A stretch of DNA of 64,000 bases from JBGAPI01 sp044221335 (GCA_044221335.1 JBGAPI010000001.1:124001-188000), one strand, 5' to 3'; counted from the first letter of the stretch, positions 1 through 11,016 are shown. Program-made: numbers and translations. The notes: generated by a model from the sequence alone, not told the origin.

Positions 1-212
1 TCGTCGGTGAGGAAGCCCGCGAAGGCCTTCGTGTCGATGTCGACCACCGCCTTTTGCATGGCGGCGTCGAGACGGGTCAGCAGCGCGACGTCGTCGCGGC
101 CGGTAGCCGAGCGGCCGTCCGAACTGGCGGCGACGACGAGCACGGCGCTGCCGAGGGCGGCGCCGGCGAGCAGCGCGCGGGAGCTGACACGGGTTGCAGT
201 CTGGTGATTCAT
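1..212 (-). CDS. secreted hypothetical protein, N-terminal part (cut by window edge)
   Basis: The gene reads leftward off the window, so only about 70 residues are visible. The ATG at 212 is preceded by a GAGGA ribosome site about 6 bases upstream. The N-terminus has Arg residues, then an Ala/Leu/Val-rich stretch (roughly residues 12-29), consistent with a signal peptide or membrane anchor. The following segment (LLTRLDAAMQKAVVDID) resembles the first helix of SnoaL/DUF4440 proteins, but too little is present to be sure. It lies 38 bases downstream of the AraC-type regulator on the same strand, so the two may be cotranscribed. Confidence 0.5.
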   Translation of the reverse strand, partial: MNHQTATRVSSRALLAGAALGSAVLVVAASSDGRSATGRDDVALLTRLDAAMQKAVVDIDTKAFAGFLTD

Positions 213-250
213 GGGATGTCCTCGTGGGCCGGAATGGCCCACGCATGACA

Positions 251-1123
251 TCAGTGGCGGCGCGCGCCCGCTTGTCGATTCTTTAGTTCCGGCGAGGCCG
301 CGAGGAAGCGCCGCGGCGGCTGGCCGTAGGCGCGGCGGAACTGGTTCGTCATCTGGCTCTGGCTGGCGTAGCCGAGTTCGGCCGCCAGCGCGGCGAGGTC
401 GTCGGCCTCCGGCAGCCGCGCCAGCACCTCGGCGAGACGCAGGTTCTGGTGGTAGCGGTACAGCGGCTGGCCCTCGAGCCGGGCGAACACCTGGGTCAGA
501 TACACCGGCGAGGCGCCGACGGCGCGGCCGACCTCGGCGAGGCCGACGCGGCGATCACGATGGCTGGCGAGGTAGAGCCGGGTGCGCTCGACCAGCGCCC
601 GGGTCGGCCGGTGCTGGCGGACGGCGCGATCGGCCGGCGCGTCGAACGCCGCGAGCGCGAGGGCCAGCGCGCGCGACTCGATCTCGAGCGCGTCGATGGC
701 GCCGGTCACGAGATCGCGCTGCAGCCGCGCGCGGGCCGCGTGCAGTGACAGCGGCGCGGTGCGCCGCGGCGGCACCGTGCCGTCCGCCCGCCGCAGCGCC
801 TCGAGCGCGGCCCCGGACAAGGTCAGCGCAAGGCAGGCGTCGCCACCGCCGATCGGATGGCTGATCCGCTGCACGTCGCCGGCGGCGGCGAACAGCACCT
901 GCTGGGCGTCGACCACGCCGTTCTCGCCGCGGTGGTGCCGCACGAACACGCCGCGGTAGGGAAACAGCAGCTGGTTCTCGGCCTGGCACTCCTCCGGACT
1001 GGCGTGCCGGCAGCGGCCGCGGCAGCGCACGTCGGCGAGCTCCACCAGCTCGGAGGCGAACAGCGACGTGCGGATGAACTCCGCACGCTGCTGGTCGGTG
1101 AGGCGGGGTGGGGCGAGAGGCAT
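251..1123 (-). CDS. AraC-family transcriptional regulator with Cys-containing N-terminus
   Basis: 290 residues. The C-terminal ~100 residues carry the two helix-turn-helix motifs of AraC/XylS regulators (first HTH around VGLAEVGRAVGASPVYLTQV, second around LAALAAELGYASQSQMTNQF, followed by FRRAYGQPPRRF). The N-terminal ~170 residues look like a cupin-type sensory domain (PYRGVFVRHH). Near residues 30-45 there is a short cluster C-x3-C-x7-C flanked by basic residues, which could bind metal or sense redox state; that is inference. No convincing Shine-Dalgarno site precedes the ATG at 1123. The downstream same-strand gene encodes the truncated secreted protein, a possible target. Confidence 0.85.
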   Translation of the reverse strand: MPLAPPRLTDQQRAEFIRTSLFASELVELADVRCRGRCRHASPEECQAENQLLFPYRGVFVRHHRGENGVVDAQQVLFAAAGDVQRISHPIGGGDACLALTLSGAALEALRRADGTVPPRRTAPLSLHAARARLQRDLVTGAIDALEIESRALALALAAFDAPADRAVRQHRPTRALVERTRLYLASHRDRRVGLAEVGRAVGASPVYLTQVFARLEGQPLYRYHQNLRLAEVLARLPEADDLAALAAELGYASQSQMTNQFRRAYGQPPRRFLAASPELKNRQAGARRH

Positions 1124-1173
1124 CGGTAAAGCTTACTCGCCCGGTTCCGGGGGCGCCTGTGGCGAAGGTCTGC

Positions 1174-1300
1174 GTGTGGGAGCGGCGCGAGCCGCGATGT
1201 CCGAGGGGCGCAAGCCCCGGTCTCGGGGCCTCCATGGAGTCCAGAGCATCGGGCTCGCGCCCCTCCCACAAGAGCAGCGGAGCGAGCGCCGCTCTACGGA
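1174..1300. repeat. REP-like intergenic inverted repeat
   Basis: The left end (GTGTGGGAGCGGCGCGAGCC) is nearly mirrored by the right end, which reads ggctcgcgcccctcccacaag. Between them lies a second stem built on GGGGCGCAAGCCCC. A further copy of the GAGCGGC...GCCGCTC unit follows. The block lies between the start of the AraC gene and the stop of the M48 protease gene and slightly overlaps the latter. Related sequences recur at many intergenic sites in this window. Confidence 0.6.
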
Positions 1301-2715
1301 TTGTTGGTCTCGCCTGCGGATGAATCGCGCGCCGCATTGTCGAGGGGCGGCGGCGCAGCCGCCGCCCGCGCCGTCGGATTGTCCTGGTTCTCCGCGAACC
1401 ACTGCATCGAGCGCCGCACCCGGTCATAGCCGCTCGGATGATCGTAGAAGATCACTTCTTCCCAGTAGCCCGGCTGGATCTTGCGGTAGGTCGACAGCCG
1501 CATCGCCGCCATCGCGAAGCCGTGCGGCTCGCGCGCCGCATTGAGGCCGTAGGCGTCGGCCTCGGCCTCGGCCTGGCGCACGATCGAATTCGACACCGGC
1601 GTCAGCAGCAGCGAGAAGGTCGCGAAAATGGCCACCGCCAGCGGCAGACCGGCGGGATCGGCACGATCGGTGACGCCGATCCGCGCACCGAAGCGTGCGA
1701 GTGCCCAGTCTCCGACCCGGTGGGTGAAGTAGAAGCCGACACCCAGCAGCAGCGCGATGTAGATCGGCAGCCGCAGGTTGTGGTTCAGCACGTAGTGGCC
1801 CATCTCGTGGCCGAGCACCGCCTTGATCTCCGCCAGCGAGGTCTTCTTCAGCAGGTTGTCGTTGAGGCTGACCCGGGTGGTGTTGGCGAAGCCGGAGACG
1901 TTGGCGCTGATCCGGGTGGTCTGCCGCGACGCATCGAACTGGACCACGTTGTCGGTCGGCACGCGGTTGGCCCGCGCCAGCGCGAACACGGCGGTCTTCA
2001 CCTCGCCGTCGGCCAGCGGTTCGTACTTGTTGAACAGCGGGCTGATGAACACCGGCGCGATGGTGGAGAACAGCAGGATCACCGCGAAGGTCGCAAGCGT
2101 CGCCACCTTCCACCAGGCGTCCTTGAACTTCGCCACCGCACGGTACAGCGCGGCGATCAGCGGCGCGGCGAGGAGCATCGACACCATCAGGCCCTTCAGG
2201 CGGTCGCCGAACCAGTCGCCGTAGGACTGGGTGGCGAGGCCGTAGTCGTGCTCACGCACGAAGTTGTACCAGCTCGCCCAAGGGAGATTGAACACGAAGC
2301 CGAGCACGAGCCACAGTTCGACGTAGATCAGCGCCTGCAGGAACGGTCGCCCGCTGACCCGACCGGCGAGATCGCGCAGGCGCCGCGACAGTCCGGAAGA
2401 CAGGAACAGTGCCGCGATCGCGAGGCCGATGCCGTATTCGACGACGTCGAGCACGTAGCCCCCTTCGAAATAGGCGTCGGACTTGGCCCGCTGCTCGGGG
2501 GACAGCAGGTCGACGTAGGCCTGGGTGGCGCGGTCGACGTCGAAGCCCGGACCCGGGCGTGCGGCGTCGGGAATCTGCAGGCCGGGCGGGAAGTCGCGGC
2601 CCGTGACCGTCGGGCCGGTCGCGGCCTCGTCGGCGGCGCTTGCGGTCGAAACCGAGGTCAGGCCAATCAGGAGCGCAATCAGTGCGGCGATGAGAAGGCT
2701 GGGCAGGGACTTCAC
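1294..2715 (-). CDS. M48-family zinc metallopeptidase (CAAX protease/Ste24-like)
   Basis: 473 residues from a GTG start at 2715, preceded by a GGAGT ribosome site; a longer in-frame extension is Arg-rich and looks non-coding. The N-terminus (about residues 1-23) is a signal peptide or first membrane segment, and several hydrophobic helices follow. The zinc motif HEMGH sits in VLGHEMGHYVLNH in the middle of the protein, and a second conserved Glu is expected in the later segment RQAEAEADAYGLN. The motif FDASRQTTRISANVSGF precedes the HExxH as in Ste24-type enzymes. These act on membrane or misfolded proteins at the inner membrane; the substrate here is unknown. It lies downstream of the thioredoxin-fold gene on the same strand. 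Confidence 0.88.
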   Translation of the reverse strand: MKSLPSLLIAALIALLIGLTSVSTASAADEAATGPTVTGRDFPPGLQIPDAARPGPGFDVDRATQAYVDLLSPEQRAKSDAYFEGGYVLDVVEYGIGLAIAALFLSSGLSRRLRDLAGRVSGRPFLQALIYVELWLVLGFVFNLPWASWYNFVREHDYGLATQSYGDWFGDRLKGLMVSMLLAAPLIAALYRAVAKFKDAWWKVATLATFAVILLFSTIAPVFISPLFNKYEPLADGEVKTAVFALARANRVPTDNVVQFDASRQTTRISANVSGFANTTRVSLNDNLLKKTSLAEIKAVLGHEMGHYVLNHNLRLPIYIALLLGVGFYFTHRVGDWALARFGARIGVTDRADPAGLPLAVAIFATFSLLLTPVSNSIVRQAEAEADAYGLNAAREPHGFAMAAMRLSTYRKIQPGYWEEVIFYDHPSGYDRVRRSMQWFAENQDNPTARAAAAPPPLDNAARDSSAGETNNP

Positions 2716-2842
2716 GGGGGACTCCGGCGAACGGGACGGCAGGATCGAGAGTGCGATGCCGCGGCGCACGTGTCCATGGTCACGGCGAGGTCGGGCGGAA
2801 GGATCAGCGCGCGCCCCGATGCAGGCGCGGCGCGAGCCGCTC

Positions 2843-4900
<2,058 letters not shown>

Positions 4901-4973
4901 TCCCAATGGTAAGGCGCGCACCGCGCGCCATCGCGGGCCACCGCGGCAAATCCTGCAGTTCGGAACGCCTCAC

Positions 4974-5000
4974 GATGGCGGCCGATGGCCGCCCTACGAC
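4974..5000. repeat. REP-like palindrome
   Basis: GATGGCGGCC-GAT-GGCCGCCctac forms a near-perfect hairpin ending in CCTAC, the common terminus of the short palindromes in this window. A close relative is at 13884-13906. It lies in the ~190-base gap between the rubredoxin stop and the DUF255-protein start; nothing else is recognisable there. Confidence 0.55.
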
Positions 5001-5090
5001 GCCGGCTTCATCCGATGAGGTCGATCCGAGCCTTCGCGAAGCACGACACCAGGCGACGGACCCCGCAGGGGCGAAATTCGCGCAGCGATT

Positions 5091-5294
5091 TCAACCCACC
5101 TCGATCATCTCGAAGTCGGCTTTCGACACGCCGCAGTCCGGGCAGGTCCAGGTGTCGGACACATCCTCCCAGCGGGTGCCGGCCGGGATGCCGTCGTCCG
5201 GCCAGCCGTCGGCTTCCTTGTAGAGGAAGCCGCAAACGACGCACATGAAGGTGCGCCAGGGTCGGCCATCCGGCCCGATCGTGCTGTCGCTCAT
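5091..5294 (-). CDS. rubredoxin
   Basis: 67 residues. Two Cys pairs bind a single iron: CVVCG near residues 18-22 and CPDCG near residues 51-55, with the typical DTWTCPDCGVSKADF ending. The N-terminus is about 15 residues longer than the minimal 52-54 residue rubredoxins. Rubredoxins are small cytoplasmic electron carriers; here the partner reductase is not in the window. The gene is divergent from the ankyrin-thiE-hemL group, an arrangement common in beta- and gammaproteobacteria. Confidence 0.93.
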   Translation of the reverse strand: MSDSTIGPDGRPWRTFMCVVCGFLYKEADGWPDDGIPAGTRWEDVSDTWTCPDCGVSKADFEMIEVG

Positions 5295-5376
5295 CGAAAT
5301 CCACCGCGAAAAAGAGCGGCATTGTGCCAGTAGCGCCCGGGTCGGTGAAAATGGCCGCTTTGCAGACCTGCCCGCC

Positions 5377-5760
5377 ATGACCCGCCGATCGCTCGCCGAG
5401 ATCCTGCAGTCCGTCTCCGTCGCCCTGTTTCCGGATCGGATGGGAGACGCGCCGGTGGCGGTGGACAGCCGCGACGTCGATGGCGATACGGCGCTGCACG
5501 TGATCGTCCGCCGTGGCGAGCTCGAGGGCGTCCGGGTGCTGCTCGACGCTGGGGCGAATCCGGACGCGATCGGCGACATGGGCGAGACACCGCTGCACAT
5601 CGCCGTCGGCGGTGGCCACCGGGAGATCGCCGCGGCCCTGATGGCTGCCGGGGCGCACGGCAACATCGTCTCGGAGTTCGGCCAGAGCGCTGCCGGAATC
5701 GCGAAGGCGAGCGGAAACCGGCGACCCCGGTCGGGCCGGAAGTTGCGGGGCGCGCGATGA
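5377..5760 (+). CDS. ankyrin-repeat protein
   Basis: 127 residues. Two clear ankyrin repeats (DGDTALHVIVRRGELEGVRV and GETPLHIAVGGGHREIAAAL) occupy residues ~33-100, followed by a basic tail. The ATG at 5377 was chosen because the upstream in-frame codons lie across the divergent promoter region. The last base of its reading frame overlaps thiE by four bases (ATGA), so the two are probably translationally coupled. Ankyrin repeats mediate protein contacts; no partner can be named. Confidence 0.7.
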   Translation: MTRRSLAEILQSVSVALFPDRMGDAPVAVDSRDVDGDTALHVIVRRGELEGVRVLLDAGANPDAIGDMGETPLHIAVGGGHREIAAALMAAGAHGNIVSEFGQSAAGIAKASGNRRPRSGRKLRGAR

Positions 5761-6392
5761 CTGCAGCGAAGCTCCGTCGCGGCGTCTACCTCGTCACCCG
5801 CGAGACCGACGACGACGACGCACTGCTGCGCACGGTCGAAGCGGTGCTCGAAGGGGGCGCCGTCGTCGTCCAATATCGGGACAAGTCGACGGACGCGTTA
5901 CGCCGCCGACGCCAGGCCGGGGCCATCGCGGCGCTGTGTCGCACGCACCGGGCCCCTCTCCTCATCAACGACGACATCGCGCTGGCGAAAGCCGTCGACG
6001 CCGCTGGCGTCCACCTCGGCGAGCACGACGGCGACCTCGCGACCGCCCGCGCCGCACTCGGCCCCGCCGCGATCATCGGCGCCTCCTGCTACGACGATCC
6101 CGTGCGCGCCTCGGCCCTCGCTGCCGCGGGCGCGGACTACCTCGCGTTCGGTGCCTTCTTCCCCTCGCCGACCAAGCCCCATGCCCGCCGCGCCGATCCG
6201 TCGCTGTTCGCGCAGACCGCGCACCTCGGACTGCCCACCGTAGCCATCGGCGGCATCGACGGCGACAATGCCGGTTCGCTGATCGCCGCCGGGGCCGACC
6301 TGGTTGCCGTGATCAGCGCCCTCTTCGACGCGGACGACCCGCGCGCGGCGACGCGCCGGATCGCTGCCCTGTTCACGACCGACACGCCCTGA
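5757..6392 (+). CDS. thiE: thiamine phosphate synthase
   Basis: 211 residues, normal length. ThiE joins HMP-pyrophosphate and the thiazole phosphate to give thiamine monophosphate. Visible motifs: VVQYRDKS (pyrophosphate binding), LLINDD, GVHLGEHDGDL, YLAFGAFFPSPTKP and VAIGGI near the C-terminus. It overlaps the ankyrin gene by four bases and ends 13 bases before hemL. No other thiamine genes are in the window. Confidence 0.95.
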   Translation: MTAAKLRRGVYLVTRETDDDDALLRTVEAVLEGGAVVVQYRDKSTDALRRRRQAGAIAALCRTHRAPLLINDDIALAKAVDAAGVHLGEHDGDLATARAALGPAAIIGASCYDDPVRASALAAAGADYLAFGAFFPSPTKPHARRADPSLFAQTAHLGLPTVAIGGIDGDNAGSLIAAGADLVAVISALFDADDPRAATRRIAALFTTDTP

Positions 6393-6405
6393 GAGACCCA
6401 CCGCC

Positions 6406-7692
6406 ATGCCCAGCAACCACGATCTGTTCACCCGCGCCAGCGCGCTGATCCCCGGCGGCGTCAATTCGCCGGTGCGCGCGTTCAAGTCGGTCGGCGGCGA
6501 GCCCTTCTTCACCGCAAGGGCGGCGGGCGCCCACCTGTGGGACGTCGAAGGCAAGCGCTACATCGACTACATCGGCTCCTGGGGCCCGATGATCGCCGGC
6601 CACGCGCATCCGGACGTGATCGCGGCGGTGACGAAAGCCGCGGCCGATGGCCTGTCGTTCGGCACGCCCGGCCCGCTTGAGGTGACGATGGCCGAGACCC
6701 TGGTCCGGATGGTGCCGGGGCTCGAGATGGTGCGGATGGTCAATTCCGGCACCGAGGCGACGATGGCCGCCATCCGGCTCGCGCGCGGCGCCACCGGCCG
6801 CGACCGCATCGTCAAGTTCGAGGGCTGCTACCACGGCCACGGCGACGCCTTCCTGGTGAAGGCCGGCTCCGGCGCGCTGACCCTGGGCCAGCCGGATTCG
6901 CCGGGCGTGCCGAAGCAGCTCGCCGACCTCACGCTGACCCTTCCCTACAACGACGCCGCGGCGGCCAAGCGCCTGTTCGCGTCGTCCGGCCGCACCATCG
7001 CCGGCGTGATCGTCGAGCCGATCGCCGGCAACATGAACTGCGTGCTGCCGGATCCGGGCTTCCTCGAGACGCTGCGCGAGCTCTGCACGCACCACGGCGC
7101 CGTGCTGATCTTCGACGAGGTGATGACCGGCTTCCGCGTCGCCCGCGGCGGCGCGCAGGAGCTGTACGGCATCACTCCGGATCTTTCCACTTTCGGCAAG
7201 GTGATCGGCGGCGGCATGCCGGTCGGCGCCTACGGCGGCACGAAGGCGCTGATGAGCCAGATCGCGCCGTCCGGCCCGATCTACCAGGCCGGAACGCTGT
7301 CCGGGAATCCGGTGGCGATGGCCGCGGGCCTGGCGACGCTGGCGATCGTCGACCAGCCGGGCTTCCACGCGAGGCTCAAGGCCCAGACCGACCGCCTCTG
7401 CGACGGCCTCGAGGCCGCCGCGAAAGCCGCCGGCGTGCCGTTCTGCACCAACCGCGCGCCGGCGATGTTCGGCCTGTTCATGAGCGCGGGGCCGGTGCGC
7501 AGCTTCTCCGACGCCACCCGCTGCGACGTCGCGCTGTTCCGCCGCTTCTTCCACGCGATGCTGAAGCGCGGCGTCTACCTCGCGCCCTCGGCCTACGAGG
7601 CCGGCTTCCTCGGCTCGGCACACGACGACGCGGCGATCGACGAGACGATCGCGGCGGCGCGCGAGGCCTTCGTCGAGGCGAAGGCCGGCTGA
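6406..7692 (+). CDS. hemL: glutamate-1-semialdehyde 2,1-aminomutase
   Basis: 428 residues, the family length. This PLP enzyme converts glutamate-1-semialdehyde to 5-aminolevulinate in the C5 heme pathway. Motifs: LIPGGVNSPVRAF at the N-terminus, NSGTEATMAAIRLAR, FDEVMTGFR, and the PLP lysine in STFGKVIGGGMPVGAYGG. A GAGAG ribosome site precedes the ATG. It follows thiE closely and hemE lies about 55 kb away in the same window. Confidence 0.97.
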   Translation: MPSNHDLFTRASALIPGGVNSPVRAFKSVGGEPFFTARAAGAHLWDVEGKRYIDYIGSWGPMIAGHAHPDVIAAVTKAAADGLSFGTPGPLEVTMAETLVRMVPGLEMVRMVNSGTEATMAAIRLARGATGRDRIVKFEGCYHGHGDAFLVKAGSGALTLGQPDSPGVPKQLADLTLTLPYNDAAAAKRLFASSGRTIAGVIVEPIAGNMNCVLPDPGFLETLRELCTHHGAVLIFDEVMTGFRVARGGAQELYGITPDLSTFGKVIGGGMPVGAYGGTKALMSQIAPSGPIYQAGTLSGNPVAMAAGLATLAIVDQPGFHARLKAQTDRLCDGLEAAAKAAGVPFCTNRAPAMFGLFMSAGPVRSFSDATRCDVALFRRFFHAMLKRGVYLAPSAYEAGFLGSAHDDAAIDETIAAAREAFVEAKAG

Positions 7693-7717
7693 GCCGGCGC
7701 ACCTGCAGGAGTCCCGC

Positions 7718-8851
7718 ATGCGTCCCCACACCCTGTTCGTCCACGCCGGCGCCGAACCCGATCGCGAGACCGGGGCGGTGGCGACGCCGATCCATCTCAC
7801 GACGACCTTCGAGCACGGCCCGGCTGGCGAGCGCCGCGCCGGCTTCGAGTACGTGCGCGAGGCCAACCCGAACCAGTCGCGGCTCGAAGACGCGCTGGCG
7901 AGGATCGAGGGCGGCGCGACCGCGCAGGTCTACGCCAGCGGCATGGCCGCGGCGTCGACGCTGCTGCAGAGCCTGCCGGCCGGCGCGCACCTGCTGATCC
8001 CGAAGGACGTCTACGCCGGCGTGCGCTCGGTCGCGTTCGAGTTCCTCGGCGAGCAGGGCATCGTCGCGGAAGCGGTCGACACCACCGACCCGGCCGCGGT
8101 CGCGGCGGCGCTGCGTCCGGCGACCCGGCTGATCTGGATCGAGACGCCGTCGAACCCGCGGATCGAGATCGCCGACATCGCGGCGACCGCGGAGATCGCG
8201 CGGCGCGGCGGTGCGCTGCTCGCGGTCGACAACACCTTCGCCTCGCCGGTCCTGCAGAACCCGCTGGCGCTCGGCGCCGACGTGGTGATGCACTCGACGA
8301 CGAAGTACATCGGCGGACATTCCGACGTGATGGGCGGCGCGCTGGTGTTCGCCCGCAACGACGAGACCGCCGAGCGCTGCGCGCACCGCCGCCACGTGCT
8401 CGGCGCCGTGATGGCGCCGTTCAACGCCTGGCTGACGCTGCGCGGGCTGCGCTCGATCGGCGTCCGGGTCGAGCGCCACGCCGCGAACGCGCGGCGGGTC
8501 GCGGCCTTCCTCGCCGCTCAGCCGGAGATCGCCGTCGTCCACCACCCGTCGCTGCCCGGCCACGCCGGCCATGCGATCGCGAAGCGCCAGATGCGCGACT
8601 TCGGCGGCATGCTGTCGGCCGAGTTCGCCGGCGGCCGCGATGCCGCGCTGGCCTTCGCCGGCGCGCTCGAGGTCTTCCTCAACGCGACCAGCCTCGGCGG
8701 GACCGAGTCCCTGGTCGAGCACCGGGCTTCGGTCGAGGGACCGCGGCCGGTGACCTCGCAGGCGCTGCTGCGGTTCTCGGTGGGGATCGAGGATGCCGAC
8801 GACCTGATCGCCGATCTCGAGCGTGGCATTAACGCAATCCGAAAGCGTTGA
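7718..8851 (+). CDS. cystathionine gamma-synthase-like PLP enzyme (trans-sulfuration family)
   Basis: 377 residues; an AGGAG ribosome site lies 6 bases before the ATG. Fold-type I PLP enzyme of the Cys/Met metabolism family. Motifs: SRLEDALARIEGG, YASGMAAAS, VDNTFASPVLQNPLALGAD and the PLP lysine in STTKYIGGHSDV. Sequence alone does not separate gamma-synthase, gamma-lyase or beta-lyase activity. It starts 25 bases after hemL and probably belongs to the same transcript. Confidence 0.85.
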   Translation: MRPHTLFVHAGAEPDRETGAVATPIHLTTTFEHGPAGERRAGFEYVREANPNQSRLEDALARIEGGATAQVYASGMAAASTLLQSLPAGAHLLIPKDVYAGVRSVAFEFLGEQGIVAEAVDTTDPAAVAAALRPATRLIWIETPSNPRIEIADIAATAEIARRGGALLAVDNTFASPVLQNPLALGADVVMHSTTKYIGGHSDVMGGALVFARNDETAERCAHRRHVLGAVMAPFNAWLTLRGLRSIGVRVERHAANARRVAAFLAAQPEIAVVHHPSLPGHAGHAIAKRQMRDFGGMLSAEFAGGRDAALAFAGALEVFLNATSLGGTESLVEHRASVEGPRPVTSQALLRFSVGIEDADDLIADLERGINAIRKR

Positions 8852-8900
8852 CCCCCACTCTCCATTGACCTTGCAGGCAGCAGGCAATACGGTTGAGGCC

Positions 8901-9122
8901 ATGTCGGACGCCGACCCCAAGCAGACTCTCGCGGAAATCGCGAAGCGCATCGACCAGCTGGTCGCGGTGGTGGAGCGGCTGTCCGACGAGAACCGCAGCC
9001 TGCGCCACGCGCAGGACCAGCTGGTCGCGGAGCGCGCCAACCTGCTGGCGAAGAACGAGCAGGCGCGTTCCCGGGTCGAGGCGATGATCGCCCGCCTGCG
9101 CGCGCTGGAGACCTCCGGATGA
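8901..9122 (+). CDS. ZapB-like coiled-coil protein (TIGR02449 family)
   Basis: 73 residues, almost entirely a heptad-containing helix rich in Glu, Arg, Leu and Ala (IAKRIDQLVAVVERLSDENR onwards), i.e. a coiled coil. It overlaps zapA by four bases (ATGA). Small coiled-coil proteins encoded directly before zapA in beta- and gammaproteobacteria are thought to act at the division ring; the ZapB-like role is inferred from position and shape. Confidence 0.75.
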   Translation: MSDADPKQTLAEIAKRIDQLVAVVERLSDENRSLRHAQDQLVAERANLLAKNEQARSRVEAMIARLRALETSG

Positions 9123-9421
9123 GCGAGTCGCAACCGGTCAACGTCTCCATCCTCGATCGCGAATACCTGGTCGCCTGCCGACCCGAGGAGCGCCAGGCGC
9201 TGACCCAGGCGGCGCAGATGGTCGACGAGCGCATGCGCGACCTGCGCGCCGGCGCCAAGACCGCCAGCCTCGACCGCATCGCGGTGCTGGTGGCGCTGAA
9301 CCTCGCCAACGAGCTGCTGTCGAACAAGAACACCTCGCAGAAGCAGCAGTCGCATCTGGGCGAGGATCTGGAGACGCTGAAGCGGCGGCTGGATGGCCTG
9401 GTGGAGCGCTTGGCCAAGTAG
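9119..9421 (+). CDS. zapA: cell division protein ZapA
   Basis: 100 residues. ZapA stabilises FtsZ bundles at midcell. Visible features: NVSILDREYLVACRPEERQ at the N-terminus, LTQAAQMVDERMRDLR, LDRIAVLVALNLANELL, and a C-terminal coiled coil. Length and motifs match the family. Translation is likely coupled to the preceding coiled-coil gene. The short space after it holds a hairpin but no 6S RNA gene, which often follows zapA in gammaproteobacteria. Confidence 0.92.
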   Translation: MSESQPVNVSILDREYLVACRPEERQALTQAAQMVDERMRDLRAGAKTASLDRIAVLVALNLANELLSNKNTSQKQQSHLGEDLETLKRRLDGLVERLAK

Positions 9422-9422
9422 G

Positions 9423-9451
9423 CTGGGTTTCGCCCATTGGGCTCAACCCAG
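9423..9451 (+). terminator. hairpin after zapA (possible terminator)
   Basis: CTGGGTT pairs with AACCCAG, enclosing a second stem GCCC-ATT-GGGC, starting two bases after the zapA stop. There is no T-run, so intrinsic termination is uncertain; it could instead be a REP-type hairpin or an mRNA-stabilising structure. Confidence 0.45.
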
Positions 9452-9477
9452 TCGACGATCCCAGTGGCGGCGATCCC

Positions 9478-11016
9478 ATGAGCCCCTTCCGACCGACGTT
9501 CCGCTCCGTCCTCTTCATGGTGCCCTTGGCCGCGCACTCCGCCGCCGCGGCCACCCGCTTCGTCGCGACCTCGGGAACCGACAGCCCCGCCAACGGCAGT
9601 CAGGCGGCACCCTATCGGACGATCGGCTACGGGCTCGAGCACCTCGCCTCGGGCGACGAGCTCGTCATCGCTGACGGCGTCTATGAGGGGCTCGCGAACT
9701 ACATCAACGATGGCCTCCATGCGATCCCGAGCGGCGGCGTGGCGGGCGACACCCGGATTCGCGCCGAGCATCCGTTCGCGGTCCGGATCCGCAATCTCAA
9801 CGACCATGGCTATTACGACGCGCCCCTGCGGCTCCGGGGCACGCAGGTGCGGGTCGACGGCATCGTGTTCGACCTGATCGACAACGCCGACACGCCGGCG
9901 GTCGGATTTCTCGAAGGCAGCTATCACCGGATCACCCGCTCGATCTTCCGCCGCCAGGGTGCCGTCGAGACCTACGGCAGCTGGCTGTCCATGAGCGGCG
10001 ATCATTTCCTGGTCGAGGACGTCGGCGGCGTCGGCGCGGCGCGCTACGGCTTCGAGCTCGGCGGGCCGGACGACACCTCGCACCAGATCATCCTGCGCCG
10101 CGTGGTCGGGCGCTTCGACTTCTCGTCGAGCCTGCAGCCGAAGGCGACCTTCGCGGCCTACGGCAACAACGACGGCTTCAACGTGCGGCAGATCTGGTAC
10201 CAGAACTGCATCGCGCTCGACGGCCAGCGCGGGCCCGGCGCCGGCGGCGAGGAGCACTACGGCGCGTGGTACTTCCCGAAGAACCTCGACGACGGCCGCA
10301 TCACCGGCAGCATCGCGCTCAACAACCGCACGGCCTACGCCGGACTGTTCGTGCAGGAGCTGCAGGGGCGCAACACGCAGCTCACCGACGTCGTCAGCTG
10401 GGCCAACGACGGCGCCGGCGTGCGCTGGAATGGCACCGGCGCGACGACGCTGTCGAACCTCACCCTCGGGGCCCAGCCGTCCGCCCTGTACAACGACAAT
10501 GGCACCACCCTGGCGGTACTGCGAAATTCCTGGTTCCGGGTCGATGTCGGGCAATCGCTGTTCCAGACCAACACCGGTTTCGCCGAGTTCACGCACAACG
10601 TGTTCCTGCCCCAGACCACGTTCTACGGGACGTCGATCGTCACGCCGAGCGGGCCGCTGCGCTACCTGCCGGACGCCTCCGACGGCACCGGAACCAGCAA
10701 CGTCGGCGCGACGATCCTGAAGCGCTTCGGCGCCTCCGGAACGGTCTGGGGCGAACCCGGCTACGACCTGCCCACTTCCGAAGACCTGTGGCCCTGGCCC
10801 TACGAGGACCAGCTCAAGGCCGTGTTCGCCGAGGCCAACACGGCGCTTCCCGGCAACACACCCGCCAGCAACATCACCGTGCGCGGATTCACGGCCGCGA
10901 CCGATCCCTACGGACAGCCGCAGACGCTGACGCGCTATGTCTGGCAGTTCCTCGGGCAGCGGATTCCGGACGCGGTCTACAAGGGCGCCGCGGTGTTCGC
11001 GGACGGCTTCGAATAG
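9478..11016 (+). CDS. secreted right-handed beta-helix protein with DGFE C-terminal tail
   Basis: 512 residues. A signal peptide covers about residues 1-25 (ending near SAAAATRFVA). The segment ATSGTDSPANGSQAAPYRTI is the start typical of parallel beta-helix (pectate-lyase-like) extracellular proteins, and repeated short strands with N/D ladders follow (e.g. GALDGQ-type and NLTLGAQPS segments). No catalytic residues of a named polysaccharide lyase are evident. The protein ends in VFADGFE, similar to the end of the unrelated secreted protein at 39230-40642. Likely an extracellular or surface polysaccharide-binding protein. Confidence 0.75.
   Translation: MSPFRPTFRSVLFMVPLAAHSAAAATRFVATSGTDSPANGSQAAPYRTIGYGLEHLASGDELVIADGVYEGLANYINDGLHAIPSGGVAGDTRIRAEHPFAVRIRNLNDHGYYDAPLRLRGTQVRVDGIVFDLIDNADTPAVGFLEGSYHRITRSIFRRQGAVETYGSWLSMSGDHFLVEDVGGVGAARYGFELGGPDDTSHQIILRRVVGRFDFSSSLQPKATFAAYGNNDGFNVRQIWYQNCIALDGQRGPGAGGEEHYGAWYFPKNLDDGRITGSIALNNRTAYAGLFVQELQGRNTQLTDVVSWANDGAGVRWNGTGATTLSNLTLGAQPSALYNDNGTTLAVLRNSWFRVDVGQSLFQTNTGFAEFTHNVFLPQTTFYGTSIVTPSGPLRYLPDASDGTGTSNVGATILKRFGASGTVWGEPGYDLPTSEDLWPWPYEDQLKAVFAEANTALPGNTPASNITVRGFTAATDPYGQPQTLTRYVWQFLGQRIPDAVYKGAAVFADGFE

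Noticed and set aside
9422..9477. 6S RNA gene after zapA
   Set aside because: Only 56 bases separate zapA from the next gene, enough for a hairpin but not for ~180-base 6S RNA.
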